DNA of 58,764 nucleotides from Symsagittifera roscoffensis. Lineage: Eukaryota; Xenacoelomorpha; Acoela; Convolutidae. Positions 12,243 through 21,973 of this stretch are shown piece after piece (the first letter of the stretch is position 1; the number at the start of each line of letters is the position of its first letter). Where the stretch lies: the NCBI RefSeq assembly GCF_963678635.1, contig NW_026971456.1:1-58764 (forward strand), in the 5' to 3' direction. A program made the translations under genes and the position numbers. Under the pieces are notes generated by a model that saw nothing but the letters and a program-made list of their open reading frames with translations, was not told the DNA's origin and did not search any database.

Positions 12243-13844
12243 GGGTTGTACAGAGTTTTTTAGAATTATCTTTCTGCAATTCAAAGGATGGATGATGGAC
12301 GTTGTTATTTGGCGAACATCGTACTCTTGTCCGTTTTCTCTTGTTGGAGAAGTTCCAGGACGCTGGAGTTAGGGACATCAATCGTTGTGTCTTCTTGTGA
12401 CAACGACGGTGTTTCCCAATGAAATCAATCTGATTTCAGAATGGTTTGCTATGACGGGTTTTTCTGTTTTATGTAGAGAACTTCTTTTGTGTTCGACCTC
12501 GTCTGGGAATGGCGTGGAGATTTTGCGTGGAGGGGATGCCTTGTAACTCGGATCTGTACGTATACTTGAACATCGAGGTGGTCATTGGTCTAGTTCAATG
12601 AAGTCCTTTTCTGCGAAGTCAAGTCGTACTCTAAATCCTTTGAGTTGTGATTGTGGACGGCATATTGGTTGTGGTTGGCCATTCTTTTTCGAGTGTAGTG
12701 GGGTCATTTTGTCTTTGGATGTTCGTCTTTGTTGTTGTATCCTGATCTATATACTGCAAAGTTATAATTTACTTTTTATAAAATTTTTATTAGTTCAGTG
12801 TTTTAATTATGATTTTGGTTAGTTGTTTTCACAAAAGCATTTTGTTTTAGTTCGGTTATTTTGAAGAGTTACTCACCCTTGAGTACCTCTTATTAAAAAT
12901 AGAAGTTTGGTCACAAAGCGTGGATGTAGCGCGGTGGATTAGGCCGGCTATAGAGCATGCTCAGGACGTCCTCTCTGGTGGGTTAGGCCAGGAGTGGGAG
13001 TATGATTTCGTGCGGTTTCTGTGAGAGGTCCTGTTATGTGATAACGTTTTATGTTGGGTTTATGGTGGTCTTTCTTATGTTCCTTTGGTTGTGTCCTTTT
13101 TTCAAAAATCAAATTGTTTTTGTTATGGGTTTGTCTTTCGACTTTTTTTTGTTTTATTATTTCTTTCTTAGACTTTATAATAGTCTTCAAAAGAATAAAT
13201 TATCCAGTTTTAAACATGGTTAATCCGGTTTGGGTACCGTTGGTTTTCTTTTCTTAGTCATGCTGTTATTTTATGATTTTTGGTGTTTAGTAAGCTACGT
13301 TGGTTAGTTTGGTTTAGTATATAATTCCTTTCCAACCGGGTTAGAGGAAAGTTTGAAACTTGTTATCGTGTGTTAGAGTTGTTGAGTGTGAAAACTTGAA
13401 ACTGAAATTCATTATTTAAACAATTCTTTGTGGGCGAGCTGTGCTAGTTTGGATAGAATTCCTGTGCGAGTGAATGAAAATATCAAAAGGTTAGTACTGC
13501 ATTTTCATTTTATCAATTTACTACATAGAATTTTAATTTTACTGCTAGTTTTGGGGAAAAGTTAAGTTAAAAATTCTCATCATTATGAAATTTACTGCTT
13601 TTGGGGAAACAATTTATAAATGAATTTACTACATTTGGTATAAATTTTATCTTGTGAAAAATCTTGTGAAAAATATTAATGAAGTTTAGAAGAATTTGAA
13701 CAAGTTTATTTTTTATTTTGCTTTTTTGTTTTTTGCAGATGATCGTGGTATGAAGACTAAAAATCTATATGAAACATGAGTAAAGAATGGTTAGTATTAA
13801 TTTAAATTTATTAATGAAAAATATGTATAATTTATACTTACCTG
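12243..13844 (-). other. 1.6-kb 3' untranslated region of the giant element
   Basis: It lies between the end of ORF D and the polypurine tract. Only short, compositionally biased frames are present (for example 12948-13190 on the minus strand). I see no recognisable domain. It is unusually long for a gypsy-class 3' region. Confidence 0.5.
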
Positions 13845-14294
13845 TTAGTCGTCGGGGAAAAAACCGTGGGGGAAGATGTCGTGTATCATGTCGGAATTTG
13901 TTAGTAATTTTGCTAGTATGCGAATGATGTTTTTAGTTTGAAGCAGTGGCCAAAGCAATTGAAGTGCTTCAATAGTTTTTAGTTCTTCGGTGCCAACTGC
14001 AAACTCATAAGGTGTGTTTTGAATGAGATTATATATTTTGTGATTGTATTTAGTATTGTGGATGAATTCTAATATAGGGATTTCTATAGGTTGGATAAAT
14101 TCATGTGGGATAAGGAAGGGTCTGGATTCTTCTGCATTGAAGGTCTTCGTGATGGGACGAAATATATACATTTGTGTTATTGGGTCATAATTGCGGAGGA
14201 TTTTGCCTGAAGCGATAATATGTATATGTGTGGGTTTGTTTAGTGCGTAACATAATGTCGTGTGAGCAGTGCAAATCGCGTTCATGTGGTGCAA
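13845..14294 (-). pseudogene. ORF D, globular C-terminal block
   Basis: The frame covers 149 codons, of which the part after about residue 8 continues the sense of the preceding block. It contains HIHIIASGKILRNYDP and TEELKTIEALQLLWPLL and ends in FPDD before the stop. Mostly helical-looking. Function unknown. Confidence 0.5.
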
Positions 14295-14730
14295 GGAAGT
14301 GGAAGGTTAGTGAAAATAATTGAAATTTTTCTTTAAAACTTTCGTAAGCTTGCATGTCAGTTAGTGCTTCAGAAATGATGTGATCAAATTTTCGATCAAA
14401 TATATTGAGTGTAAATACATATGGTGTTTTGATGAAAAACTTTTCTGTTAGTTGTGAGTTAGCGAAGCGGTCGTCATCTAAAATTTGGTCTTGATTAGTT
14501 CGGATGATATTATGATCGTAATATTCTAGTGTAAATTCGTTAGCTCGGGGTGCAGTGAATGTTTTTAGTGATTTTTTATATCCTATATAAGTAAATTGTC
14601 TATGTGTTAGTGGTGTGGTGAGTCGATATAGCATATCTTGTTTCCTTTCTATATCGTTATGAGTATTAGATAACGGTGGGCAAAGGGAATTAGTGAAACG
14701 ATAATATGATGTCCAATGAAGTGTAGGCAT
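14185..14730 (-). pseudogene. ORF D, globular block 1
   Basis: The main open part of ORF D: 181 codons from an internal ATG, but the frame is open upstream to about 14855, so the ATG is probably not the true start. It is rich in Tyr, Phe, Arg and Thr and has no signal peptide or membrane segment. It overlaps the next block (14294-13845) by about 110 bp in another frame, which marks a frameshift near 14285. No family recognised. Confidence 0.5.
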
Positions 14731-15514
14731 TAAAACATGTTCATCTACAAAACTACGTGTGTCGTTAGTGTCATGAGGGTGTTTAAAGTATATTGTGGAA
14801 ATGAAGGTAAGGTGATTGCTAGGAAATCTTTCGTGTTGGTGTGATGTGGATGATTAATATATTCACGGGCTGTTCCTGGTTTGGTTGGGAATGGATGGTT
14901 TGGGAATTTCTTTTAAAAGTGCGATAAGCTCGGTTAGTGCTATTTGATGATTCGGTGGATGTGGATGATTGTGCTAATGATGCAGTATAGGCTGAAGAGG
15001 GTGTAGGGGTAGGTGGGTTTGAGGTTTCTATTGTGGAAGAAATCTGATTTATAGTGGGGGTGTTAGGGTGTAATAGTTGTTGTTGTAGGGTGATAAAATT
15101 ATCGAGTTCTTGGGAGATTTGGGGAATATCTGGAGAATTGGATGATCGGTCTGAATGAAATGAAGAGTAGGTTGGGGTTACTTGTGAAGCATAAGAGGGT
15201 GTAGAAATGGACGGGAGTGGGTTATTTGGTGGGATTGGTTGAAAAGGGGGTTTTGAAAAAACTGAGGAGTTGGTTTGAAAGGTATTGGATGGAGATGGTT
15301 CGGAGTCTGCAAATTCATCAGGGGTTTCTATATTAGGGTTATTGAGTTGTGAAATGGAGTAAAACTGAAATATTTGAATTAGTGTCTGATTTCATGCTTG
15401 ATGTTATATTACGGAAATCGGGTGGCGGGAAAACAAAAAGTGGAATTATTGTAATTGGAGTGTTGAGGTTGGTTGGATGGGAATTTGAGCGATGTAGGAA
15501 TCCAAGTTGTCGGC

Positions 15515-15993
15515 TCATCGTGGGCTAAAAAAATTAGTATTTTGAGACTGAAAAGCGGTGGTATGGGGTTGTTCGATAATTTGTTCATATGTATTTTCAT
15601 CTTGTGAATGATGTGTCATTATATGTTGTATGGGACTTTGCGATATGTTTGGTCTACAATTTGGATTATGTGTTATTGCTAAATTTCGAAAATTTCGCGG
15701 GACTAAGGATAATGGATGGTTATGTGGTGGGGTGGCAACTGTGGTGCTGTAGGCGTTACTTCTATATTATTATGTTCTTCGTCGTACGTGTTCTGTCTTG
15801 TCGCTATTTTTGTGTTATATTCTTTTAATTGTGCGTCTAGAAGAATTTTGTTTATTGATGATGAAAAAATTCCAAAAAATCCTGCAAATAGTATGCGTGC
15901 TACACTTGCTTGTCTATTTACTTGTGTGTGTATAGCACATGTGTTATAGATTCCTTTCAAAAGTGAAAAAAGAAATACTATAAAGTTAAACAT
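15515..15993 (-). pseudogene. env-like C-terminal membrane region and cytoplasmic tail
   Basis: The frame 15993-15703 begins MFNFIVFLFSLLKG and includes VNRQASVARILFAGFFGIFS, two hydrophobic stretches fitting a membrane anchor near the C-terminus of a glycoprotein, followed by a charged tail. The frame then shifts near 15710 and continues as a polar tail to the TGA at 15517-15515, which overlaps the ORF D start. It follows directly on the env block ending at 16240, with a short linking stretch that is open apart from stops. Matching sequence occurs at 2041-2640. Confidence 0.6.
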
Positions 15994-16239
15994 TGCGTAT
16001 AAAATAGTTAATTTTTCTAAGATGTAATAGGGTCATCCTAGAAAATCGAGAATTTCATTTTTTAGTGTAACAAAGCTAAAAATATTTATAGGTGAAATAT
16101 CTTGTGGTCTGTATTTTTCACCATTTAGATATATATAGTCTTTAATGTCTTTAAAATATCCGCTATATTCTTGTGTATAGATATCTGCAAATCCTGCGGT
16201 TTCGGCAAGTTTGCGTAAGTTTTGGTCAATTGATTGTCT

Positions 16240-16794
16240 TTATTTAGTGTCCATTTGTGTTAATAATTCTTGGAATTGTTGTGTTCTAATGTGATGTTGG
16301 ATATCGGATTTTGAATATATTCCAATTGATTGTAAATCGATATTTGGGTTTCGAGCAATAGCTCTAATGCTTTCGGGTGAAAATTTTTTGAGTGATTGCA
16401 TTAATGTGGGGTATGGGGTAAGAAGATAATATTTATCTTCATCAGGGTTCAGTTGTACTACATTGTGGCTATTTTCTGATCCACATGGGACTGCGGTATC
16501 CCAGAAATATGTTCGTCTTGAAAGTGTGTCAACGAAATGTACTTTATTTTTATAAAAGATAGGGATTCTTTTATAGCATCTTTTATCTTCAAAAACATAT
16601 AGTGGTGATACTTTTTTGGTACAAGTATAAAACCATAAATTGTTTCCTTCGTAGTCTAAAAAATTTGATCTATTTCCTGATAGTAAAGATCCTGCGTAGG
16701 GTATTTTTAATACTGCTAGTGCAAGTGATTGAAGGATTTGTGTCCGTTCTAATTCGCATAGTTGGTGAAGTGTTTCTAATTCAGAGAGTGACAT
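16240..16794 (-). pseudogene. env-like glycoprotein, C-terminal ectodomain block
   Basis: This block of 184 codons is separated from the previous one by a single stop (TAG) after the TISRIF motif, so it is probably part of the same protein. Motifs visible: LALAVLKIPYAGSLLSGN, a tyrosine/cysteine segment (WFYTCTKKVSP), VHFVDTLSRRTYFWDTAVPC and LTPYPTLMQSLKKFSPESI. The same block is duplicated at about 360-870 and 1260-1770 on the plus strand. It looks like the stem part of an ectodomain leading to the membrane anchor. Function as a fusion glycoprotein is inferred from position and layout only. Confidence 0.6.
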
Positions 16795-16797
16795 TTC

Positions 16798-17403
16798 CTA
16801 AAAAATTCGACTAATTGTGTAGTCTAATTTCATATCTAAGAGAATATCATAGTGGATATTACCAAAATAAGAATTATTCATTAGTGATAGTTCTTGTAAA
16901 CGTGTGCTTCTAGTGTCATGTGGCTTTAGATGTCCACCAGGTTGACCATTACTTTTTTGAAAGTTAACTGGTATATATGATGTTCCTTCGTTTAGAGGAT
17001 GACCTGTGGCATAAGGGTCAATTTTTATTTTTCCAGTGGTCATGTCAAAACCTTTTTCGTATTCAATTAATATTTCAGAATATTGTGTTTTGTGAAGTGG
17101 ATTTCTGTATTTGCATGCGAGTTCTGTTTCTTGATATATTTGAAAACGTGTCAATTTATTTTCTATATTGTGGATGTTTCGAAAATCAGTACTTTGTTTT
17201 CGTGATGGATTTACTTGTTCATATGGGATTGATTGTATAAAGTATTTTTCGTGAAATTTTATCATTCGAGCGTGTATTTTTGCTACTTGAAATGTTGTAC
17301 ATGTATCTTCGGGAAACCAAACAATTGTTGCTTGTGTTCGTGTTGTAGGGTCACAATAACCTTGATCGTTTTTACAAGGTAATCTAATTCCTTGATAGAT
17401 CAT
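16798..17403 (-). pseudogene. env-like glycoprotein, middle block
   Basis: This frame of 201 codons contains CKNDQGYCDPTTRTQATIVW and FPEDTCTTFQ, a cysteine-rich segment resembling the mid-ectodomain of env-like glycoproteins found in some invertebrate retroelements and related to chuvirus-type glycoproteins. That resemblance is from memory of the family's cysteine spacing and needs a profile search. A 32-bp-period duplication just upstream (about 17415-17470, ttttccaatcgaaaaacatt twice) breaks the frame from the N-terminal block. Confidence 0.6.
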
Positions 17404-17410
17404 TGTGTTG

Positions 17411-17475
17411 TCAGATAAATCTTTTCCAATCGAAAAACATTCACAACAGTATTTTCCAATCGAAAAACATTATTT
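17411..17475 (-). repeat. short tandem duplication inside env
   Basis: The 20-base string ttttccaatcgaaaaacatt occurs twice, about 35 bp apart. It adds sequence and shifts the frame between the N-terminal and middle env blocks. The diverged copy at 3000-4865 can be used to test which state is ancestral. Confidence 0.7.
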
Positions 17476-17668
17476 CTTGATATCCTCTATTTTTTGTGTC
17501 TGCTTTGCAGTTTGATGGATTATTTATACCAATGTGTGGTATCCAGTGCTTATCGTGTATGTCATAAGTTAATCTTCCGTGTACGCCGTTGTATGGGTAT
17601 TTTTCATCTAGTTTTATATGTCCTTGATATCTTTCAAGTACTGCTTGATGTGCAGAATCGGCAAAGAC

Positions 17669-18133
17669 TTAAAAATATACTAGTTTTCTGTCGGTGTTTT
17701 TATTTCTTGTGATATTTAGTCTGAGTAACTCGTTTTTACAATCGTCGGGGTTTAGATGCAAAAGTCGTTCTCTATTACTTTGGTAGAATGATTCGTGGTC
17801 AAGTCGGTTTTTATTTCCGTTTGAGACTTGTGAACAATGTACTTTCTTTTCGGAAAATGTTGCTGTAAATTTATATCCTATAACTGTTGTTGCTCGGGCT
17901 TTTGAATAGAGTGTCGCTATTACATTTGTAGTTTCTATAGCTTGTGGTTCTGTTTTGCATTGTGATACTTGATTTATTGCATATTTGTGTAGTGTTTTTT
18001 GTTCATTTTCTTCACAATCGTAATGTGTTACTAATAAGTCTTGGGGTCCTGTGCGGGGAGAAGGATTTATGTTCTGATCGGAGATTATTAGAAAAAAGAG
18101 TTGGAGAAAAATCAATATTTTTAGAATATACAT
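17669..18133 (-). pseudogene. env-like glycoprotein, N-terminal block with signal peptide
   Basis: It starts at ATG 18133 with MYILKILIFLQLFFLIIS, a strong signal peptide, and continues for about 130 residues with paired cysteines (HYDCEENEQ, VSQCKTEP, KKVHCSQVS, PDDCKNEL). The start overlaps the end of the preceding Pro-rich frame. A TAA at 17669 interrupts it, but the frame is open beyond to about 17470, so the stop looks like a later nonsense change. A secreted or membrane glycoprotein is well supported; assignment as env rests on its place after pol and on the C-terminal anchor at 15993-15703. Confidence 0.7.
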
Positions 18134-19222
18134 GTGTATGATAATCCTGAGTACGGGTTATAAAATGTGATGTAACCAATTGTCTTTTTGGTATATCTGT
18201 CGTATTTATATATTACTTCAGTTGTTATAAATGGTGGTGGTAGCGATTGAGCTGTTATATTTGGTGGGTTTAATGGGTAAGGATGTTGAGCAATGTTGTT
18301 TAGTTTAACCGTGATTTCAAATTTTAATTGTAGACTATTTTGTTGGAGTATTTGAATGTTATGGTCACGAATGTCTTCGTGGATATCTTGTCTATATTGT
18401 AATCTATTAAGTGCCCAGTTGTGGAGTCGGTTACTTTTTGGGTGCTGTCCAAATAATGGTGGGGGGTGCTGTTGTGAATGTATTCCAGTCTAATCTTAAA
18501 GGGATATTTGTTGATGATTGTTCTCGATATCTAGCGTCGAGGTTATTTGGGAAATTTAAAGGAAAAGGTGTCGGTGAAATCTGGTTTATTGATGGTGTTG
18601 ATGGTAGTGATAATGTTTCTGGTAGTGATGATGATGTTGTTGTATCTGTAGAAATATCTATTGGATCATTTATTAAATTTGGTTCACCTTGTGTGAATGA
18701 TTGTGTTGTCCAATATGGTAGTCGTGATGTTTGGTTTGGGGGGTTAAAGGGATTTTCACGTATTTGTTCAAATGTTGGTGTTGAACCTAAGTAATCTGAG
18801 GGTAGACTTGAGGTGCTATGTTGTGAAAAAAGCGTAGGGGTTTCCGGTAATATGCTAATTGGGTTTTCCGGAGTACTTGGTGATGGGGATTGGGGTATAT
18901 CAAAGTGAACTCGGGGGGTTTGAAAATTTCTATTTCGTCGTGGATGTATAATTTGTCTATTTATTACAACTGTATTTTGGTTTTGACTAAGATTTCGTAT
19001 TCTACTTAATTCTTGTGGTAGTATTGGGTACAAGTTATATGTTGGTTCACTTAGAGGTGCCTGTCGCTGAACTGGTTCTAGTGGTTCAGATAAGCGAGCG
19101 TGTCGTTCTTCAAAAGTATATGGGTTATCTTGGAAAGAAATTCGTGTAGATGTTTGGGGGTTTTGGGTAGTTGTAGGTGGTGTCGGGTTTTCTTGGGATG
19201 ATGTCGGTGAAGACTGACTGTG
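18115..19222 (-). pseudogene. ORF C, Pro/Ser/Thr-rich frame between pol and env
   Basis: It is open from 19222 to a stop at 18431, then, after a frameshift, about 18440 to 18115. The first 240 or so residues are rich in Pro, Ser, Thr and Asn (for example IPQSPSPSTPENPISILPE). The last part is helical, with NIQILQQNSLQLKFEITVKL and a GYITFYNPYSGLSYTCIF end that overlaps the env start codon. No in-frame ATG is present near its start, so it may belong to the membrane ORF at 19456 or depend on splicing. Not recognised. It could encode a cytoplasmic or luminal mucin-like extension. Confidence 0.5.
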
Positions 19223-19285
19223 TTATTGTTGGTTAGCAATTTTTGAGGGTTTTTTATTGATTTCTTTTAGTGAAAAAATTTATGT

Positions 19286-19456
19286 TTATTGTAGTATTCT
19301 TCTAGAAAAAGAATTAAAAGGATTGTTGCTAAGGCGAATGTTATGACCTACCTTCTTTATATATTTGCATATTGTCAAGATGACGGATGATAAAAATGTT
19401 ATAAAAATTACAAATAGTAAAAAAATATCTGTTCCACTAAAAATGGTTCGTATCAT
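19286..19456 (-). CDS. small membrane ORF between pol and ORF C
   Basis: A 56-codon frame from ATG 19456 to TAA 19286. After MIRTIFSGTD comes a strongly hydrophobic run, IFLLFVIFITFLSSVILTIC, then a basic tail (KYIKKVGHNIRLSNN). It is a single-pass membrane protein candidate. It may be the missing N-terminus of ORF C, which opens about 60 bp downstream in another frame with no ATG of its own. Short length keeps confidence low. Confidence 0.35.
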   Translation of the reverse strand: MIRTIFSGTDIFLLFVIFITFLSSVILTICKYIKKVGHNIRLSNNPFNSFSRRILQ

Positions 19457-20271
19457 TTAAATAAATTTTGGGTTTTCGTACCTGTGAATATGGTCAATGG
19501 CTTTTGAAAATTGGAGATATAGTTCAAATATGGAATAGAAAATTATAAAAATATTGCAAAAAATGATTAAGATTATTACAAAAGCTTCAAAGTATCAAAA
19601 AGAAATATGAATAAAAGTTTAAATATTGTTAAAAAGTTTATGAAAATGGTGAAAATTATGTTGACTGATCGAGAGAAGAGCATTTAAGAAATGGCTTCTT
19701 GATCGAATATTTTTTGTTGTTTGGGACAATTTTCAAGTGTGGTCGAATTATTTATTGGTTTTTTGACAAGTGGGTTGAGTTTTGTGAAAAATTGTTGGGG
19801 GCGAATTTTATGGTGTTCGGGAGGTCTTCTTTTTCTTTATTTTTATTTGTCAAGTGATCTGGGGTATTTTTGAGATTTTTATACTCTAGGCTAATTTAAT
19901 ATGGTCGTTCTTTTACTTTAGGCTAATTTAACATTTTTGTTTGGGGGGTTTTTGAGGTCTGAGTTGGGAAAATATTGTTGATCTTTGCGTTATTAGATAA
20001 GGGAGGGTTATGATATTGTGGTGGTATTTATTTTAGTTGTCAAGTTGGAGTGGTTCGCTTATTTTTGACCTGGAGGTTGTAAAATTATAGTTATAGATAT
20101 GCCTGTAGTGTAATATCTTTCGTCTAATTGGTTTGTGTTAGAGTTATAGAAGGTGACGGATTGAATGAATCCTATTGACTAATTTTGAACTAGAATCGTT
20201 GCGTGTTTGTCAGCATGTTATTTTGAAAAATGAAAGTGTAAATTGTTTCAGAGGTGCAAAGATTATTAATT
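19457..20271 (-). other. spacer between pol and the env-side ORFs
   Basis: About 0.8 kb of AT-rich sequence with no frame I can support. In env-bearing elements a splice acceptor for the subgenomic env mRNA would lie in or near here; I cannot single one out. Confidence 0.4.
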
Positions 20272-20427
20272 TTAAAATTGAAGCTGTTTTTGAAATTCAA
20301 CTTTCTTTAATATTTTAGATTGTGGAATGAATGTTTTGTAGTTTTTGCGTGGTTGATTTCTAAGTCGTGATGACTCTCTATGTTCTGATTTCTCGACTTG
20401 TTCTTGGGGTATAATTTTTTCTGACAT
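20272..20427 (-). pseudogene. pol C-terminal tail fragment
   Basis: A 51-codon frame (20427 to TAA at 20272) with EHRESSRLRNQPRKNYKTFI, the kind of basic tail (x-RRSSR-x-x-x-PRxxY) that ends many gypsy-class integrases. It lies just after the GPF/Y-like block at 20878-20507, in another frame, so a frameshift probably separates the two. Confidence 0.45.
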
Positions 20428-20506
20428 TTTTCTATTTTTTTTCTTTTTGAGGTATGTTTTGATCTAGCTTTTTTGTATTGTTTTTGGGTGTAGTTGATTT
20501 TTTATT

Positions 20507-20878
20507 TTATTTTTCGAGGTGAATGTCATTTTGTTCTTTTATTTCATTTTCCGTATGTGGGTGATTTTGAATAATTTTTAAACCTGTAAAAGAATATAAT
20601 TGAGTTAATTCGCGTAGTGCGTATTCTTTTGGGTAATAAGGTAGTAGATTGTTTCGATGTTGAACAATTTCTTTTTTGTCTGAATCGGTGATTTTATATG
20701 TTACGTCAGTGGGTTTGGCAATTATTTGGTATGGTCCTTTACGAAGGGGTTGTAATTTTTTAGAAATTCCTTTTTGAGTAGTAAAATTAGGTATTAAGAC
20801 AAATGTTCCAATTTTTAAATCGGAGGCTGGTTTAAAGCGTGAATTTATTTGTTCGTTAATGTTTTGCCTTTGTAACAA
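20507..20878 (-). pseudogene. integrase C-terminal domain (GPF/Y-type)
   Basis: This frame of 123 codons includes FKPASDLKIGTFVLIPNF, LQPLRKGPYQIIAKPTDV and HRNNLLPYYPKE. This is the SH3-like C-terminal module of Ty3/gypsy integrases, with the KGPY form of the GPF/Y motif and the conserved N-x-LLPY ending. It is separated from the upstream core by frameshifts at homopolymer runs near 20880 and 21110, which could be real or sequencing errors. Confidence 0.8.
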
Positions 20879-21123
20879 CTTTTTGTTACTTTTTGGTAAA
20901 TTTCATTGTGTTTTTTATCTCTATTTAAAATCCATTCGGTGTGTGTACCGGAGGCTAATTTAAGGATTTGTGGGTGATGAAAATGATCTTCATCATGTGT
21001 GTGTAAAGGTAGGTTATAACAAATTGAGTCTTTATTCGGTTGACAAAAACTTTGTGCATTTTTATGAGAGTTTGCTGTAAACATAATTGGTTTACGTGGC
21101 TTTTGGTTAAAAAACCATTTCAT
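20845..21123 (-). pseudogene. integrase linker block between core and C-terminal domain
   Basis: This frame of 92 codons overlaps both neighbours in a different frame. It starts within the end of the core (after SPYEMVF at 21107) and contains KPRKPIMFTANSHKNAQ and a DRDKK-like segment (ILNRDKKHNEIYQKV). It fits the helical linker between core and C-terminal domain. Two single-base frame changes, one at an A-run near 21110 and one at a T-run near 20880, would explain the split. Confidence 0.7.
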
Positions 21124-21508
21124 ATGGTGACATTCCCAGAGTTGTCGTGATTTGTGAATTATATGCTAAGGGAAATAATTTTACATCTGCTGACCATTCG
21201 GTGTATCTTGTATCATTTCCATTTATGATACATCTAAGATATTCTTGTAGTGAACGGTTCATACCTTCGACTAAGCCGTTTGTCCAAGGTGCATGAGATG
21301 TACGTGGTTTGTGCTTAATGTTATATAAATGACATAGTGTGATGATTTCATTATTTATGAATTCTGTACAGTTGTCTGTAACTAATATTTCGGGTAATCC
21401 GAACTTGGCTATCCAGTGTTCATAAAGTGTTGTGTAAGCGTAATAAGCGTTACAATGTGGTACTGAGTTAAGTGCTACATAATGTGTAAATGCGTCAACA
21501 ATTACCAT
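21107..21508 (-). pseudogene. integrase catalytic core (DD35E)
   Basis: Visible catalytic residues: D in MVIVDAFTHYV, D in LVTDNCTEF and E in TNGLVEGMNR, with exactly 35 residues between the second D and the E, as in retroviral and Ty3/gypsy integrases. The frame is open upstream through the zinc-binding region to 21973 apart from two stops. The core would be intact if read through; the gene as a whole is interrupted. Confidence 0.88.
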
Positions 21509-21973
21509 AATGTAGGAGTTTCCTTCAGATGATGGTGAAATTGGTCCTTTTGTATCGAATGAGATACGATGGTTAAAATATAAACTTTGTCCTTTAAAAT
21601 CTTGTTTTTGTGCTATTTGTTTTTGATTTAGATAAGGTTTATTTAGCTGACATACTATACAATCATTGCATGGTACTTTTATCTAAATTGGTGCATTTGG
21701 AAAATAAAAATTTTGTATAAAATTTGAATATGTTTTCGCTGATCCAGAGTGTCCTTTAATGTTTTGTGTATGTGAAATGTTAAAAGCTATGAGAATCATA
21801 CTTAATGGTAGACAGGGAACTGTAGATTCATTTAGTTGATATTCTAGAAGGTCTGTGTTTTCATTAATTGTTGTATTATTGAATTTTCGAAAATATCGGA
21901 GGAGTGTTTTATTTCCTAAAATTGTGGTATCTGCCTTTACGGGTTTAGTTTTGTATTTGTGCCATGATTTTAG
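21509..21973 (-). pseudogene. integrase zinc-binding (HHCC) region with two stops
   Basis: This is the same frame as the RT block and the integrase core, interrupted by TAA at 21976-21974 and by a TAG near 21680. Between them lie ISHTQNIKGHSGSAKT (two histidines) and, after the second stop, CNDCIVCQLNK (two cysteines): the H-H-C-C pattern of the integrase N-terminal domain. The frame is otherwise preserved. Confidence 0.75.

Larger units (their letters stand above)
13845..15518 (-). pseudogene. ORF D, post-env accessory reading frame, frameshifted
   Basis: An ATG at 15518-15516 overlaps the TGA that ends the env frame (ATGA). The first frame runs 59 codons to 15339, starting MSRQLGFLHR. The reading then continues in another frame through a long Pro/Ser/Thr-rich stretch (about 15350-14835), then about 14850-14185, and finally 14294-13845, ending at GFFPDD. 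The last two blocks, about 300 residues together, look globular, with many aromatic and charged residues (motifs QFTYIGYKKSLKTF and ILEFIHNTKYNHKIYN). At least three frameshifts are needed. The same ATGA start is preserved in the diverged copy at 2983-2999, so the gene predates this copy. Not recognised; a secondary protein made by reinitiation after env is an inference. Confidence 0.5.

Noticed and set aside
13002-13257. Hydrophobic plus-strand frames resembling membrane proteins
   Set aside because: They are antisense within the 3' region of the giant element and come from T-rich sequence; no start context or conservation is visible.
18411-18794. A 127-codon plus-strand frame
   Set aside because: It is antisense to the Pro/Ser/Thr-rich ORF C; Ser/Thr/Pro codons read backwards give Gly/Asp/Val-rich frames without stops.
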